Source: QVMG01 sp032073245
Lineage (GTDB): Bacteria; Bacteroidota; Bacteroidia; Bacteroidales; Tannerellaceae
Direction of reading: 5' to 3'
Length of the DNA stretch: 64,000 nt
Assembly: GCA_032073245.1 (NCBI GenBank)
Contig: DAMANX010000002.1
Location: 174,330 to 238,329 of the forward strand
The translations under genes and the position numbers were made by a program. This document shows positions 38,388 through 47,439 of the stretch, piece by piece. Each line of letters begins with the position of its first letter. Within the stretch, counting starts at the first letter, position 1. Under the pieces are notes generated by a model. It worked only from the letters and a program-made list of their open reading frames with translations, did no database searches and was not told the origin of the DNA.

Positions 38388-38738
38388 ATGAAAAAGTATT
38401 TATATATATGGCTATTGGCCATTCCTTTTTTGTTCAGCGCATGCGATAAAGACAATGAAGATCTGAGAAGAATTGAAGGAAGTATATTCGCTGCATACAC
38501 GGGATATGACAGTACAAATAATGCAGATCAATATACTGTATACAGATTCTATTCGAATACGGAGGTCGAAAGAACAGAACGCCAACAGGGTCCAAAAGGT
38601 TTAATATTATCTACTTCAAACGGTACTTATACTACCACAGAAGATAATATCACGATCAATATTAATGGTACAGTCACCGGGGATTTCATTGATGATAATA
38701 GTTTCCGTATAGGAGATTTGGAATTTAACCGACAATAA
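38388..38738 (+). CDS. Small lipoprotein of unknown function
   Basis: A 116-residue protein with a lipoprotein signal: lipobox FSAC at residues ~17-20, then DKDNED, an acidic stretch like Bacteroidetes surface-export signals. The mature part is short, polar and beta-rich (repeated Thr/Asn/Tyr strands), resembling small lipocalin-like or DUF4595-type proteins only loosely. No operon partner. Confidence 0.75.
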   Translation: MKKYLYIWLLAIPFLFSACDKDNEDLRRIEGSIFAAYTGYDSTNNADQYTVYRFYSNTEVERTERQQGPKGLILSTSNGTYTTTEDNITININGTVTGDFIDDNSFRIGDLEFNRQ

Positions 38739-38803
38739 TTGTTTGAAAGTTGTTACTCTCGCAAATATCCTGTTCCTTTGCAGTGTATTAAGAGGTAACT
38801 GAC

Positions 38804-39715
38804 GTGCTAAAATTCATAAAAGATTGGACGCTCCCGTTAGCTATGCTGATGGGAGTTATTGCATACCCTTGGGTAAGTCGTCTTATATTCCTGACGCCTT
38901 ATCTTATATTTACTATGTTATTGCTTACATTTTGTAAGCTTTCCCCACGTGATATTCATATCCGGACACAACATCTTTGGTTGTTGCTTATTCAACTAGC
39001 CGGATGTTTGGTTGTATACGGGCTTGTATGGTTGTATGACCCGATCGTGGCTCAAGGTGCCTTAATATGTGTGTTGGTTCCAACAGCTACTTCTGCAGCA
39101 GTTATTACAGGTATGCTGGGAGGGAATGTCGCTTTTCTCACAAGTTATCTGTTAGTCTGTAATATTGGAGTAGCGATAGTAGCCCCTGCCCTATTCCCCT
39201 TGATCGGTCCACATACGGAAATGTCATTTATTACCGCTTTCATATATATATGTAAACAGGTAGGGCCTGTTTTACTTTTACCTCTTTTATTTGCATGGTT
39301 TATTCGATACTTCATTCCTAAATTACATAAAGGATTACTTAGCCTGCATGGACTGTCTTTTTATTTATGGGCATTTGCACTCATTGTCGTAACAGGAAGT
39401 ACTGTTAAATTTCTGATAGAACAGGAAAATCCCGATTACAGAATTGAGATAAGCTTGGCTGTAGTTTCTCTTATTATTTGTTGTTCTCAGTTCCTCTTAG
39501 GCCGGAGAATAGGCAAACATTATGGAGATCCTATCTCTTCCGGTCAAGGCCTAGGACAAAAGAATACCATTCTGGCTATCTGGATGGCACAAGCCTATTT
39601 GAACCCAATATCATCGGTGGCTCCGGCAGCTTATGTTTTGTGGCAAAATATTATAAACTCTTATCAGTTATGGCTGAAAGGAAGAAGAATAAAAGAAGAA
39701 CTTAAAAATAAATAA
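38804..39715 (+). CDS. Bile acid:sodium symporter (BASS) family transporter
   Basis: A 303-residue membrane protein with eight to ten hydrophobic segments. ATSAAVITGMLGGN and GQKNTILAIWMA match conserved stretches of the BASS/SLC10 family. The start codon appears to be GTG at 38804; no in-frame ATG lies just upstream. Substrate unknown: prokaryotic members also carry pantoate and other organic anions. Confidence 0.8.
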   Translation: MLKFIKDWTLPLAMLMGVIAYPWVSRLIFLTPYLIFTMLLLTFCKLSPRDIHIRTQHLWLLLIQLAGCLVVYGLVWLYDPIVAQGALICVLVPTATSAAVITGMLGGNVAFLTSYLLVCNIGVAIVAPALFPLIGPHTEMSFITAFIYICKQVGPVLLLPLLFAWFIRYFIPKLHKGLLSLHGLSFYLWAFALIVVTGSTVKFLIEQENPDYRIEISLAVVSLIICCSQFLLGRRIGKHYGDPISSGQGLGQKNTILAIWMAQAYLNPISSVAPAAYVLWQNIINSYQLWLKGRRIKEELKNK

Positions 39716-39726
39716 AGAAAAATACA

Positions 39727-40164
39727 ATGAAACTAAGTAACGAATGGTTTACCGCACTATCCTCTGATGATAATAACAATATGATTACCGTCTGTGGACG
39801 GGAAGAATTAATGGAATTTGTTAAGTCGGGAAAGTTCAAGGAACGTGTAGAAATAACCTGGAAGTATGAAGCTGATAGCAAAGGTATGCCTTCCGATGAA
39901 CTCGCGGAACAAATGGAAACTGTACAAGAAACTCTTCGTAAAGCAATGGAAAAAGATAAACTATCCATTCTAACCAGCATTTATACTGGAGGCGGAGAAA
40001 AAATATGGGTATTCTATACACGTACGGTTCGTGTATTTGGAGAAAGATTAAACGAGGCGCTTACTACCTTCGATCTTTTACCAATATCTATATATACAGA
40101 GGTAGATCCCGATTGGGAAGAATATCTTGATATGTATGAAATGAAAGAATGGTCGGTGGATTGA
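39727..40164 (+). CDS. DUF695-like protein
   Basis: A 145-residue cytoplasmic protein. The pattern ITWKYEADSKGMPSDELAEQM followed by spaced hydrophobic strands resembles DUF695. It starts 11 bp after the transporter stop, so co-transcription is likely. Function unknown. Confidence 0.65.
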   Translation: MKLSNEWFTALSSDDNNNMITVCGREELMEFVKSGKFKERVEITWKYEADSKGMPSDELAEQMETVQETLRKAMEKDKLSILTSIYTGGGEKIWVFYTRTVRVFGERLNEALTTFDLLPISIYTEVDPDWEEYLDMYEMKEWSVD

Positions 40165-40199
40165 GATCAATTACGAATTAAAGAAATTATCATAAAAAG

Positions 40200-40234
40200 A
40201 AAGAGCATCCTTTCTGATAGAATGGATACTCTTT
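40200..40234. other. Stem-loop between DUF695-like and Dps-like genes
   Basis: AAAGAGCATCC pairs with GGATACTCTTT (one mismatch). No strong T-tract. Possibly a shared end for the two convergent genes. Confidence 0.5.
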
Positions 40235-40309
40235 CGTGTAAATTTATATTGGGTAATCAGCAATTGCCTATCTCCAATTCGTAATTTTTAATTCTTAATC
40301 CGTAATTGA

Positions 40310-40720
40310 TTAAGATAGTCTTGTCAATCTATAAAGCAATTGTTGAACTGCTTCCTGATAGTCATCCAATAATGAATCTGTAAAGCTTTCAGTAAACAGG
40401 CTACGGCTATCTTCTACATGATCATAGAAACCTTGTGCGTGCTTTACAATGTTATTAGGAATTTTCACTTCCGGAACAACAACATTTATGTCTCCCATCA
40501 TTGCGTATGTTGTTTCTGCAATACTATCTAATGTTTCTGATAATGAATCAATAGCCTGGTCTAATGCCATGTGTTGTGCATAACTACCCGGGCCACTTAC
40601 ATGCCAGTGAAATAATTTCAAACTTACATTAAATGAATATAACTCACCAATAAATGTTGCAACTTGGTTGCTCTTAGAGTTGGTTTTCTTTTGCGTTTGT
40701 GTCTTAGTTTTTGTTGCCAT
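40310..40720 (-). CDS. Dps/ferritin-like protein (DUF5856 type)
   Basis: A 136-residue protein with a Lys/Gln/Thr-rich N-terminal tail (about 1-20), then a ferritin-like four-helix region. KLFHWHVSGPGSYAQHMALD resembles the Dps ferroxidase segment (KxxHWxxxGxxFxxxH), but other iron ligands are not obvious. The basic tail could bind DNA, as in Dps. Probably a DUF5856 member rather than a classical Dps. Confidence 0.65.
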   Translation of the reverse strand: MATKTKTQTQKKTNSKSNQVATFIGELYSFNVSLKLFHWHVSGPGSYAQHMALDQAIDSLSETLDSIAETTYAMMGDINVVVPEVKIPNNIVKHAQGFYDHVEDSRSLFTESFTDSLLDDYQEAVQQLLYRLTRLS

Positions 40721-40840
40721 AATTCTTTAATTATTTAATTAATTATCACTTTCTACATACTAAACATGAACGCATACCTTAATGTTCAATGGTGTTATAA
40801 ATAATATAATAGATGGAATCTATTAATACCTATAGCAACG

Positions 40841-40929
40841 TTGGTAGAGACAAGGCTTGCCTTGTCTCAATACCTGTAACAATGCACAATATCAGTGTTT
40901 GGAGACAAGGCAAGCCTTGTCTCTACCAA
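40841..40929. repeat. Palindromic element, GTAGAGACAAGGC family
   Basis: Outer arms TTGGTAGAGACAAGG (from 40841) and its complement (to 40929); each arm is itself a hairpin, since CAAGGCTTGCCTTG is self-complementary. A second family member lies at 55576-55659. Located between the Dps-like gene and thrC. Confidence 0.75.
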
Positions 40930-40956
40930 TGCACAAAACACACAATCTAATAGTGT

Positions 40957-42267
40957 TTATTTATTTAACAGATAAGCTTTGAACGTATTAAAGTCTGTAG
41001 ATAATTCCTCACTTTGTTTTTCCCCTTTCATAAAGGTTTGCAATTTTGTAGGAATCTCAATATCCGCATTCAGTATATCATCTACTGTTCCTTTAAACTT
41101 TGCGGGGTGAGCTGTTTCAAGAAATACTCCTGTCTCTCCTTCTTTCAATCCTTGTGCAAGAGCCTCATACCCACAAGCTCCATGTGGATCTAAAAGATAG
41201 CCATCTTCTTTATATACACGTTTCATTGTTTCGGCTATCTCCGAATCTGTAAATCTGTATCCTGAAATCAGACTGGTTATCTTTTCATGTGTTTTACTGT
41301 TATTTCCATAGAGATCTAGTATACGTGCAAAGTTACTTGGATCACCCACATCCATAGCATTTGCTATTGTTGTGACAGAAGGGCGGGGATTATATTTCCC
41401 TGTTTGGAGATATTCAAGAAAAACATCATTCCGATTATTAGCAGCAATAAATCGTTTGATAGGCAAACCCATTAAATGAGCAAACAACCCGGCAGTGATA
41501 TTACCAAAGTTTCCACTCGGCACACTTATTACCAGATTATCTGCCTTTCCAATACGATCCATCTGCGCATACGCATTGAAGTAATAAAATGATTGTGGAA
41601 GGAACCGGGCAACATTAATAGAATTTGCAGAAGTTAATTGCATGTGAGCATTCAATTCAGTATCCATAAACGCAGCTTTAACCAATGCCTGACAATCATC
41701 AAAAGTACCGTCTATCTCTAAAGCTGTTATATTCCGGCCTAAAGTAGTGAATTGACACTCCTGAATAGGGCTAACTTTCCCTTTAGGATAAAGAACATAC
41801 ACATGAATTCCTTCTACTCCCAGAAAACCATTGGCTACGGCACTCCCTGTATCTCCTGAGGTGGCAACTAATACATTTACTTGTTTTAAGCCTTTTTTAT
41901 TAATAAAGTATCCCAACAAACGTGCCATAAAACGGCCTCCCACATCTTTAAAGGCTAATGTCGGGCCATGAAATAGTTCCAGGCTATATACATTTTCATT
42001 GACAGGAACAACCGGAGTGTCAAAAGAAAGAGTATCATTTACTATCTCCTCTAATATTTCCGGTTCAATATCTTCTCCAAAGAAAGTACGTGCTACTATA
42101 CAGGCTATCTCATGAAAAGACATATTCTTCATATTATCAATAAGACCTTTATCTATAGGATAAACATGTTCGGGCATAAACAAACCCTTATCACTTGCCA
42201 AACCTTTGACCACTGCATCCTCAAGAGTTGCCAATGGAGCTTTCTTATTTGTACTATAATATTTCAT
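40957..42267 (-). CDS. thrC: Threonine synthase
   Basis: PLP enzyme converting O-phosphohomoserine to threonine. The PLP lysine is in LAFKDVGGRFMA (about residue 108), the phosphate-binding loop in TSGDTGSAVANG. A TTG at 42279 is in frame, but ATG 42267 (MKYYSTNKKAP) is the canonical start, giving 436 residues. It lies 12 bp after the apgM-like gene, so is the last gene of the threonine operon. Confidence 0.95.
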   Translation of the reverse strand: MKYYSTNKKAPLATLEDAVVKGLASDKGLFMPEHVYPIDKGLIDNMKNMSFHEIACIVARTFFGEDIEPEILEEIVNDTLSFDTPVVPVNENVYSLELFHGPTLAFKDVGGRFMARLLGYFINKKGLKQVNVLVATSGDTGSAVANGFLGVEGIHVYVLYPKGKVSPIQECQFTTLGRNITALEIDGTFDDCQALVKAAFMDTELNAHMQLTSANSINVARFLPQSFYYFNAYAQMDRIGKADNLVISVPSGNFGNITAGLFAHLMGLPIKRFIAANNRNDVFLEYLQTGKYNPRPSVTTIANAMDVGDPSNFARILDLYGNNSKTHEKITSLISGYRFTDSEIAETMKRVYKEDGYLLDPHGACGYEALAQGLKEGETGVFLETAHPAKFKGTVDDILNADIEIPTKLQTFMKGEKQSEELSTDFNTFKAYLLNK

Positions 42268-42279
42268 GTTGCCTATCAA

Positions 42280-43485
42280 TTATTTTAGTAGTTCTTTTAT
42301 AAATTGATCTCTTTCCAATACTCCGAATTTACCATCCTTTACTGATTCTTCATCGAAAGAGGTAACACCATCAGGCTCATTTCCCGGCCTATATATAAGA
42401 AAAGGTACAGGAATATTGGTATGCGTACGAATAGCACAGGGTGTCGGATGATCAGGTAAAATAGCAATTGCTACGGGTTCATCCCATTGTTCAAGCTCTT
42501 CATATATGATTTTAACAGCACGCTTGTCGAGATATTCTATTGTCTTAACTTTAAGCTTTACATCTCCCTCGTGTCCTGCTTCGTCACTTGCTTCAATATG
42601 AAGATATACAAAATCATTCGTTTTTAAGGCTTCTATAGCCGCAAACGCTTTCCCTTCATAATTAGTATCATATAATCCTGTTGCGCCTTCCACTGGGATA
42701 TTCTTTAATCCGGCATAAACGCCAATCCCTCTTATCAGATCCACAGCAGAGATAACACTTCCTCTTTCAAAACCATACATTTCTGACATGGTTTGCATAT
42801 CCGGACGATAACCAGGCGACCAGGGCCAAATACTATTGGCCGGATCTTTCCCTTCAGCAATCCGTTTTTGATTGATAGGATGGCTATCCAATAATTGCTG
42901 AGAACGCAGAATAAGATCATTCAGTAAATCGGCCGTTTCCTGTGCTTCAGGTGTTGTTGCCTTTATAAGCAAAGGCCTAAACGGGTGGAGAGGTACATCG
43001 TGTGGAGGCGTGCAATCCAGATTTTTATTTCCATTTTTGAGAACCAATAAGTGGCGGTATGAGACACCTGTGTGGAATTTCACTTGCTCTGAACCCAGTT
43101 TTTCATTCAAATACTGTATTAATTCATCAGCTTCTTCCGTGGATATATGTCCTGCTGAATGGTTTTTCAGGATATTTCCTTTCACACAGATCAGATTACA
43201 GCGCATCGCCATCTCATCAGCTGCTAATTCAACTCCTATACTAGCTGCTTCAAGAACACCACGTCCTTCATACACTTTGGATAAATCGTAACCTAATACG
43301 GCAAGGTTAGCGACTTCACTTCCCGGATGAAATCCATCCGGTACTGTTTTCATTTGCCCTGTAACACCCATAGACGCTAATTTGTCCATATAAGGTGTTT
43401 GGGCAAATTGCAGAGGAGTCTTATAGCCTAAAGCCTCGATAGGCTCGTCAGCAGCTCCGTCTGCAAGAATTATAATTGTTTTCAT
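42280..43485 (-). CDS. ApgM-like phosphoglycerate mutase family protein, probable homoserine kinase
   Basis: A 401-residue alkaline-phosphatase-superfamily protein of the archaeal type cofactor-independent phosphoglycerate mutase family. ILADGAADEPIE carries the N-terminal metal Asp, HSAGHIS and EASDEAGHEGD carry further metal ligands, and LPDHPTP the last ones. It sits between thrA and thrC, where a homoserine kinase (thrB) is needed and none is found in the window. Members of this family in Bacteroidetes are known or proposed to act as homoserine kinase; the mutase label alone would be misleading. Confidence 0.85.
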   Translation of the reverse strand: MKTIIILADGAADEPIEALGYKTPLQFAQTPYMDKLASMGVTGQMKTVPDGFHPGSEVANLAVLGYDLSKVYEGRGVLEAASIGVELAADEMAMRCNLICVKGNILKNHSAGHISTEEADELIQYLNEKLGSEQVKFHTGVSYRHLLVLKNGNKNLDCTPPHDVPLHPFRPLLIKATTPEAQETADLLNDLILRSQQLLDSHPINQKRIAEGKDPANSIWPWSPGYRPDMQTMSEMYGFERGSVISAVDLIRGIGVYAGLKNIPVEGATGLYDTNYEGKAFAAIEALKTNDFVYLHIEASDEAGHEGDVKLKVKTIEYLDKRAVKIIYEELEQWDEPVAIAILPDHPTPCAIRTHTNIPVPFLIYRPGNEPDGVTSFDEESVKDGKFGVLERDQFIKELLK

Positions 43486-43574
43486 ATTGTATATTCATTG
43501 GCAATTCCGGATTTATACAAACAAATCTTTCCTTGCCAATTTATTGGTAATATCGTTTCTCTAACAGGAGATTC

Positions 43575-46016
43575 TTAACGAATATTCGCTATGGATATGA
43601 TATCAGCAAATACTCCGGCTGCCGTGACATCGGCCCCGGCTCCGTAACCTTTAATAACCATGGGGTATTCGTTATACCTTTCAGTTGAAATCATGATTAT
43701 ATTGTTACTTCCCTCTAGCTCATAGAAAGGATGATGATGGTCAACTTCCTGCAAACCCAGGGTGCATTCACCTCTATCCATCGTTGCTACAAAGCGTAGC
43801 TTCTTATTTTCCAATTCCAGTTTTTGCCGGCGGGTTTCGAAAAGACTATCCATCTCATTAATATTCGCCCAAAAATCTTCTAATGAACCATCAAAATACT
43901 TTTTGGGAATAAGGGATTCTATCTTCACATCCTTTTGTTCTACTTTATATCCGGCTTCACGTGCCAGGATAACCAGCTTCCTTGTAACATCTTTTCCACT
44001 CAGGTCAATACGTGGATCAGGTTCTGCATATCCGGCTTCCTTTGCCATCAGTATTGCTTTACTAAAAGGAATATCGGCACTAATAGTATTGAAAATATAA
44101 TTAAGAGTACCCGACAGTACGGCTTCCAATTTTAGAATATGATCCCCACTATTGCGCAAATCATTCATTGTATTGATAATAGGTAGACCTGCACCTACAT
44201 TCGTTTCAAACAAGAACTTAATGTCTCTTTGACGTGCTGTTTCTTTTAGATTCTGATAACTGTCATAAGAAGAAGATGCAGCTTCTTTATTTGCGGCAAC
44301 CACTGAAACATTATTATTCATCAACTTCTCATATTGCTCTGCTATTGCTCTGCTTGCAGTACAATCCACAAATACAGAATTAAAAATATTCATCTGAAGT
44401 ATCTCTTCACATAGATGATCCGGGTCACTGTCCTGTCCTGTTTCCTTTAATTCTTTAACACAAGTCTCCATATTCAAACCTTCCCGGCAAAGAAGAGCTT
44501 TCTTTGAGTTGGAAACACCCACGACTTTTAGTTTAAGACCGTTCTGCTCCATCAACTTTGGCTGTTGAATACGTATCTGTTCCAGTAAGTTTGCACCCAC
44601 CGTCCCTACTCCTGCTATAAAAAGGTTTAACACTTTATATTCGGACAGAAAGAAAGAATCATGAATAGAGTTCAATGCTTTCCGCAGATATTTATGCTTG
44701 ATAACGAAAGATATGTTAGTTTCAGAAGCTCCTTGCGCACAAGCAATCACACTAATACCAGCACGGCCCAATGTGCCAAAAAGCTTACCGGCAATACCGG
44801 GTGTACGCTTCATGTTTTCACCGACAATAGCAACGGTAGCAAGATCCCTTTCTACTACCATATCACTGATTTCACCTACAGAACGTTCCAATGCAAATTC
44901 TTCATTAAGAACCTGTGCAGCAAGATCAGCATCTGCATTCTTTACAGCAAAAGTAGTATTGTTCTCTGAACTTGCCTGAGATACCATAAAGACACTAATT
45001 CCGTTCTTTGCAAGGGTCTTAAATATACGGTAATTTACACCAATAACACCTACCATACCCAATCCTTGAACAGTAATCAGACTGGTGTCATTAATTGAAG
45101 AGATACCTTTGATTATAGCTTTCCCTTCATCCTTTATCTTTTCTTTAGAAATGTAAGTTCCGGGAGCTTCCGGATTAAATGTATTCAGGATGCGGATAGG
45201 AATGTTCTTATGATAAACCGGATAGATCGTCGGTGGATAAATTACTTTTGCTCCAAAGTTACAAAGCTCCATTGCTTCTGTAAAACTTAAATGATTAATT
45301 ACATAAGCAGAACTAATTACTTTAGGATCAGCAGTCATAAAACCATCTACATCTGTCCATATTTCCAGCACTGAAGCATCCAAAGCTGTTGCCAGAATAG
45401 AAGCAGTATAATCCGAACCTCCACGTCCTAAGTTTGTAACTTCTCCTGTCTCACTACTTGTAGATATAAAACCAGGAACTAAAGACACTTTGGGTAGTGG
45501 TGTAAAAGTTTCTTTGATCAACTTATTTGTCAAATCAAAATCGACAATATGTTTGTTGAATTGATGGATCGTTTTAATAAACTTACGGGAATCAAAAAGC
45601 TTTGCATCTCTGATTACACGTGATACTATGACAGAAGAGAGTCTTTCCCCATAGCTCACAATGGTATCTGAAGTCTTTTCTGAAAGATCATTTATCAGAA
45701 AAACACCTCGGAAAATATTACCGAGCTCATCTAATAGATCCATTACTTTCTGTTGAACTTCTTTACGTATATTATTATCAGGAATAACGCCTTCTATTAC
45801 ATCTAAATGACGAGTGATGATTTCAGAAAGTTCTTTTTCATAAGTTACATCGCCTTTGGCTGCCATTTTAGAAGTAGCGATGAGTTTATCGGTTATACCA
45901 CCTAATGCAGAGACCACTACAACGACTGGCTCTTCAATGGCTTCTACAATCTTTTTTACATTCAAAATACTATTTACGGAACCTACGGACGTTCCGCCAA
46001 ATTTTAATACTTTCAT
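43575..46016 (-). CDS. thrA: Bifunctional aspartokinase/homoserine dehydrogenase
   Basis: First and third steps of threonine synthesis from aspartate. The aspartokinase N-terminus is KVLKFGGTSVGS, with GRGGSDYTA near residue 215. Two ACT-type regulatory repeats follow (about 310-455), suggesting allosteric feedback control. The homoserine dehydrogenase domain starts near 460 with VGTVGANLLEQI. ATG 46016 is preferred to the in-frame TTG at 46025, giving 813 residues. Preceded by a ~210-nt leader with attenuator features. Confidence 0.96.
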   Translation of the reverse strand: MKVLKFGGTSVGSVNSILNVKKIVEAIEEPVVVVVSALGGITDKLIATSKMAAKGDVTYEKELSEIITRHLDVIEGVIPDNNIRKEVQQKVMDLLDELGNIFRGVFLINDLSEKTSDTIVSYGERLSSVIVSRVIRDAKLFDSRKFIKTIHQFNKHIVDFDLTNKLIKETFTPLPKVSLVPGFISTSSETGEVTNLGRGGSDYTASILATALDASVLEIWTDVDGFMTADPKVISSAYVINHLSFTEAMELCNFGAKVIYPPTIYPVYHKNIPIRILNTFNPEAPGTYISKEKIKDEGKAIIKGISSINDTSLITVQGLGMVGVIGVNYRIFKTLAKNGISVFMVSQASSENNTTFAVKNADADLAAQVLNEEFALERSVGEISDMVVERDLATVAIVGENMKRTPGIAGKLFGTLGRAGISVIACAQGASETNISFVIKHKYLRKALNSIHDSFFLSEYKVLNLFIAGVGTVGANLLEQIRIQQPKLMEQNGLKLKVVGVSNSKKALLCREGLNMETCVKELKETGQDSDPDHLCEEILQMNIFNSVFVDCTASRAIAEQYEKLMNNNVSVVAANKEAASSSYDSYQNLKETARQRDIKFLFETNVGAGLPIINTMNDLRNSGDHILKLEAVLSGTLNYIFNTISADIPFSKAILMAKEAGYAEPDPRIDLSGKDVTRKLVILAREAGYKVEQKDVKIESLIPKKYFDGSLEDFWANINEMDSLFETRRQKLELENKKLRFVATMDRGECTLGLQEVDHHHPFYELEGSNNIIMISTERYNEYPMVIKGYGAGADVTAAGVFADIISIANIR

Positions 46017-46055
46017 CGTATTCAAAATTTATGTTATGATATGGTTGAATAAAGA

Positions 46056-46229
46056 ACCGGGAACCCGGTATAATAAAAAAGATGCAATACTAAGATTGCT
46101 ACAATGCAGGGCCTGGCCTCTGCAATTGTTTATTTGTAGATGCTTACCCCCCAGGGGGTCATTAATGCCCATGTATAATATGCAAAATTTGCAGTCATTG
46201 TATGTTTTCTCTTGTTCATATTATATTGC
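46056..46229 (-). promoter_or_regulatory. Candidate attenuator leader of the threonine operon
   Basis: On the minus strand, downstream of the promoter, there is a 29-codon ORF (46219-46130). Next is a strong hairpin (ACAAT-T-GCAG-A-GGCC with its partner, about 46126-46097). Then GCAAT-n6-ATTGC (46099-46084) is followed by six Ts (46080-46075), a terminator-like unit before thrA. A further hairpin ACCGGG-AA-CCCGGT is at 46069-46056. ATTGC/GCAAT segments recur, so alternative pairings are possible. Mechanism is inferred. Confidence 0.6.
46130..46219 (-). CDS. Putative leader peptide upstream of thrA
   Basis: A 29-residue ORF (start MNKRKHTM; a second ATG at 46198 would give 22 residues). It starts about 10 nt after the predicted transcription start. 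It has four Thr codons, three Met, one Ile, and ends TPWGVSIYK. The Thr and Ile content is suggestive but not as extreme as in enteric thr leaders. Confidence 0.5.
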   Translation of the reverse strand: MNKRKHTMTANFAYYTWALMTPWGVSIYK

Positions 46230-46234
46230 GAGGG

Positions 46235-46242
46235 CAAATTTA
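46235..46242 (-). promoter_or_regulatory. Bacteroidetes -7 element for the threonine operon
   Basis: The complement reads TAAATTTG, fitting TAnnTTTG. Transcription would start near 46229, just ahead of the leader ORF. Confidence 0.6.
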
Positions 46243-46340
46243 CTAATATTTTCTCATATATCAATGTCTTTGGGATAAATATATGACAATTGTTCAGCAA
46301 TAAGCAAAAATCAACGGATAAATGACAATAAAATGATATA

Positions 46341-47261
46341 CTAAACAATCTTTTCTTTCTCCATATCTGCACGACTCTTACTTTGTGTTACAAGGTAAAC
46401 TCCAACAAATACCAAAACGGCCGAGATTAGCTTTTGAAGATTAAATGTGTCTTGCCCAACTAATATCGCTAGAAAAGAAGCCACTATTGGCTGTACATAA
46501 TTATACATACTCACTGTCGTAGGGCGAATACGTTTTAGGGACATCGGAATAAGAAGGTAAGGAAGAAAAGTTGCACCAAACAATACATATACAATAGCGC
46601 TTATCTCCTTATAATCAGTTCCGGTATGATGAAATGCCGGTGATTCAGCTACATATTTAAGAGTGAAAGGCAATAACATTAAAGTAGAGAATAAAAACAT
46701 CCACTTCATTATAGTTACAGCAGAATAACGCTCAGTCAAAGGTTTTGAAATAACCAGATAAACAGAGTAAGCCAATCCGGCTGTTATTATCATCAGATTT
46801 CCGTCCAAGCTGCTTGCACGGCTTCCTGTATCTGCAGACTGAAGAATTAACATTACCGCTCCCGTCACTCCCATTAAAACCCCTAAAGTCTTTTGACGTG
46901 TAATCGGCTCTTTCAATATAAATGCAGCCAGAATCATTACAAAAATAGGAACCCCGGTAGCAATGATTGAGGCATCCACAGGAGAAGTCATATTTAATCC
47001 TTGAATAAACAATCCCTGATTAAGAGCAATACCACAAAAAGCACAAACAAAAAGTAATCCAATGTCTTTCACGGGAACTCTCTCTTGCTTAACAAACAAA
47101 GAGGTTATCCAAAACATCACACAGGCAAATGCCATACGCATAATTGTCAATGCCTCAGGTGTTAAATGCATTGGAAGTAAATACTTGGAGATGGGCATAT
47201 TCACAGCAAACAGGATGTTTGCAAACAATATAAGGAGGTGTCCTTTCAGCTTTTCGCTCAT
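46341..47261 (-). CDS. EamA/DMT-family transporter
   Basis: A 306-residue membrane protein with ten predicted helices in two EamA repeats (about 5-140 and 155-295). Typical conserved spots: GLNMTSPVDASII in the first repeat and GATFLPYLL in the second. Exporter of amino acids or other metabolites is common in this family; substrate unknown. Its position upstream of the thr operon on the same strand suggests, weakly, an amino-acid link, but the thr operon has its own promoter. Confidence 0.88.
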   Translation of the reverse strand: MSEKLKGHLLILFANILFAVNMPISKYLLPMHLTPEALTIMRMAFACVMFWITSLFVKQERVPVKDIGLLFVCAFCGIALNQGLFIQGLNMTSPVDASIIATGVPIFVMILAAFILKEPITRQKTLGVLMGVTGAVMLILQSADTGSRASSLDGNLMIITAGLAYSVYLVISKPLTERYSAVTIMKWMFLFSTLMLLPFTLKYVAESPAFHHTGTDYKEISAIVYVLFGATFLPYLLIPMSLKRIRPTTVSMYNYVQPIVASFLAILVGQDTFNLQKLISAVLVFVGVYLVTQSKSRADMEKEKIV

Positions 47262-47290
47262 TATGTAAACCTTTATAGCTTTTTACACGG

Positions 47291-47298
47291 CAAAGGTA
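47291..47298 (-). promoter_or_regulatory. Bacteroidetes -7 element for the EamA transporter gene
   Basis: The complement reads TACCTTTG, 29 bp before the ATG at 47261. Confidence 0.6.
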
Positions 47299-47427
47299 AT
47301 CCTTTTATCTGCATCCCTTCTTTCTTTACATAAATATTGATGTATTTTCCTCAAAATACTGTCTTTGTTATAATGTTCTTTATAAGTCCTTATCTGCTTA
47401 CTCTCCTCTAAATTACTTTAAATACCT

Positions 47428-47435
47428 TATCTTTG
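47428..47435 (+). promoter_or_regulatory. Bacteroidetes -7 element directly abutting the cutC start
   Basis: TATCTTTG ends only 4 bp before the ATG at 47440. With usual spacing, the transcript would start at or within 2 nt of the start codon, implying a leaderless mRNA. Confidence 0.55.
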
Positions 47436-47439
47436 TAAA

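Noticed and set aside
46130..46372. 80-residue ORF upstream of thrA read as a full protein
   Set aside because: It begins upstream of the predicted promoter. Only the last 29 codons fall in the transcript and were kept as a leader peptide candidate.
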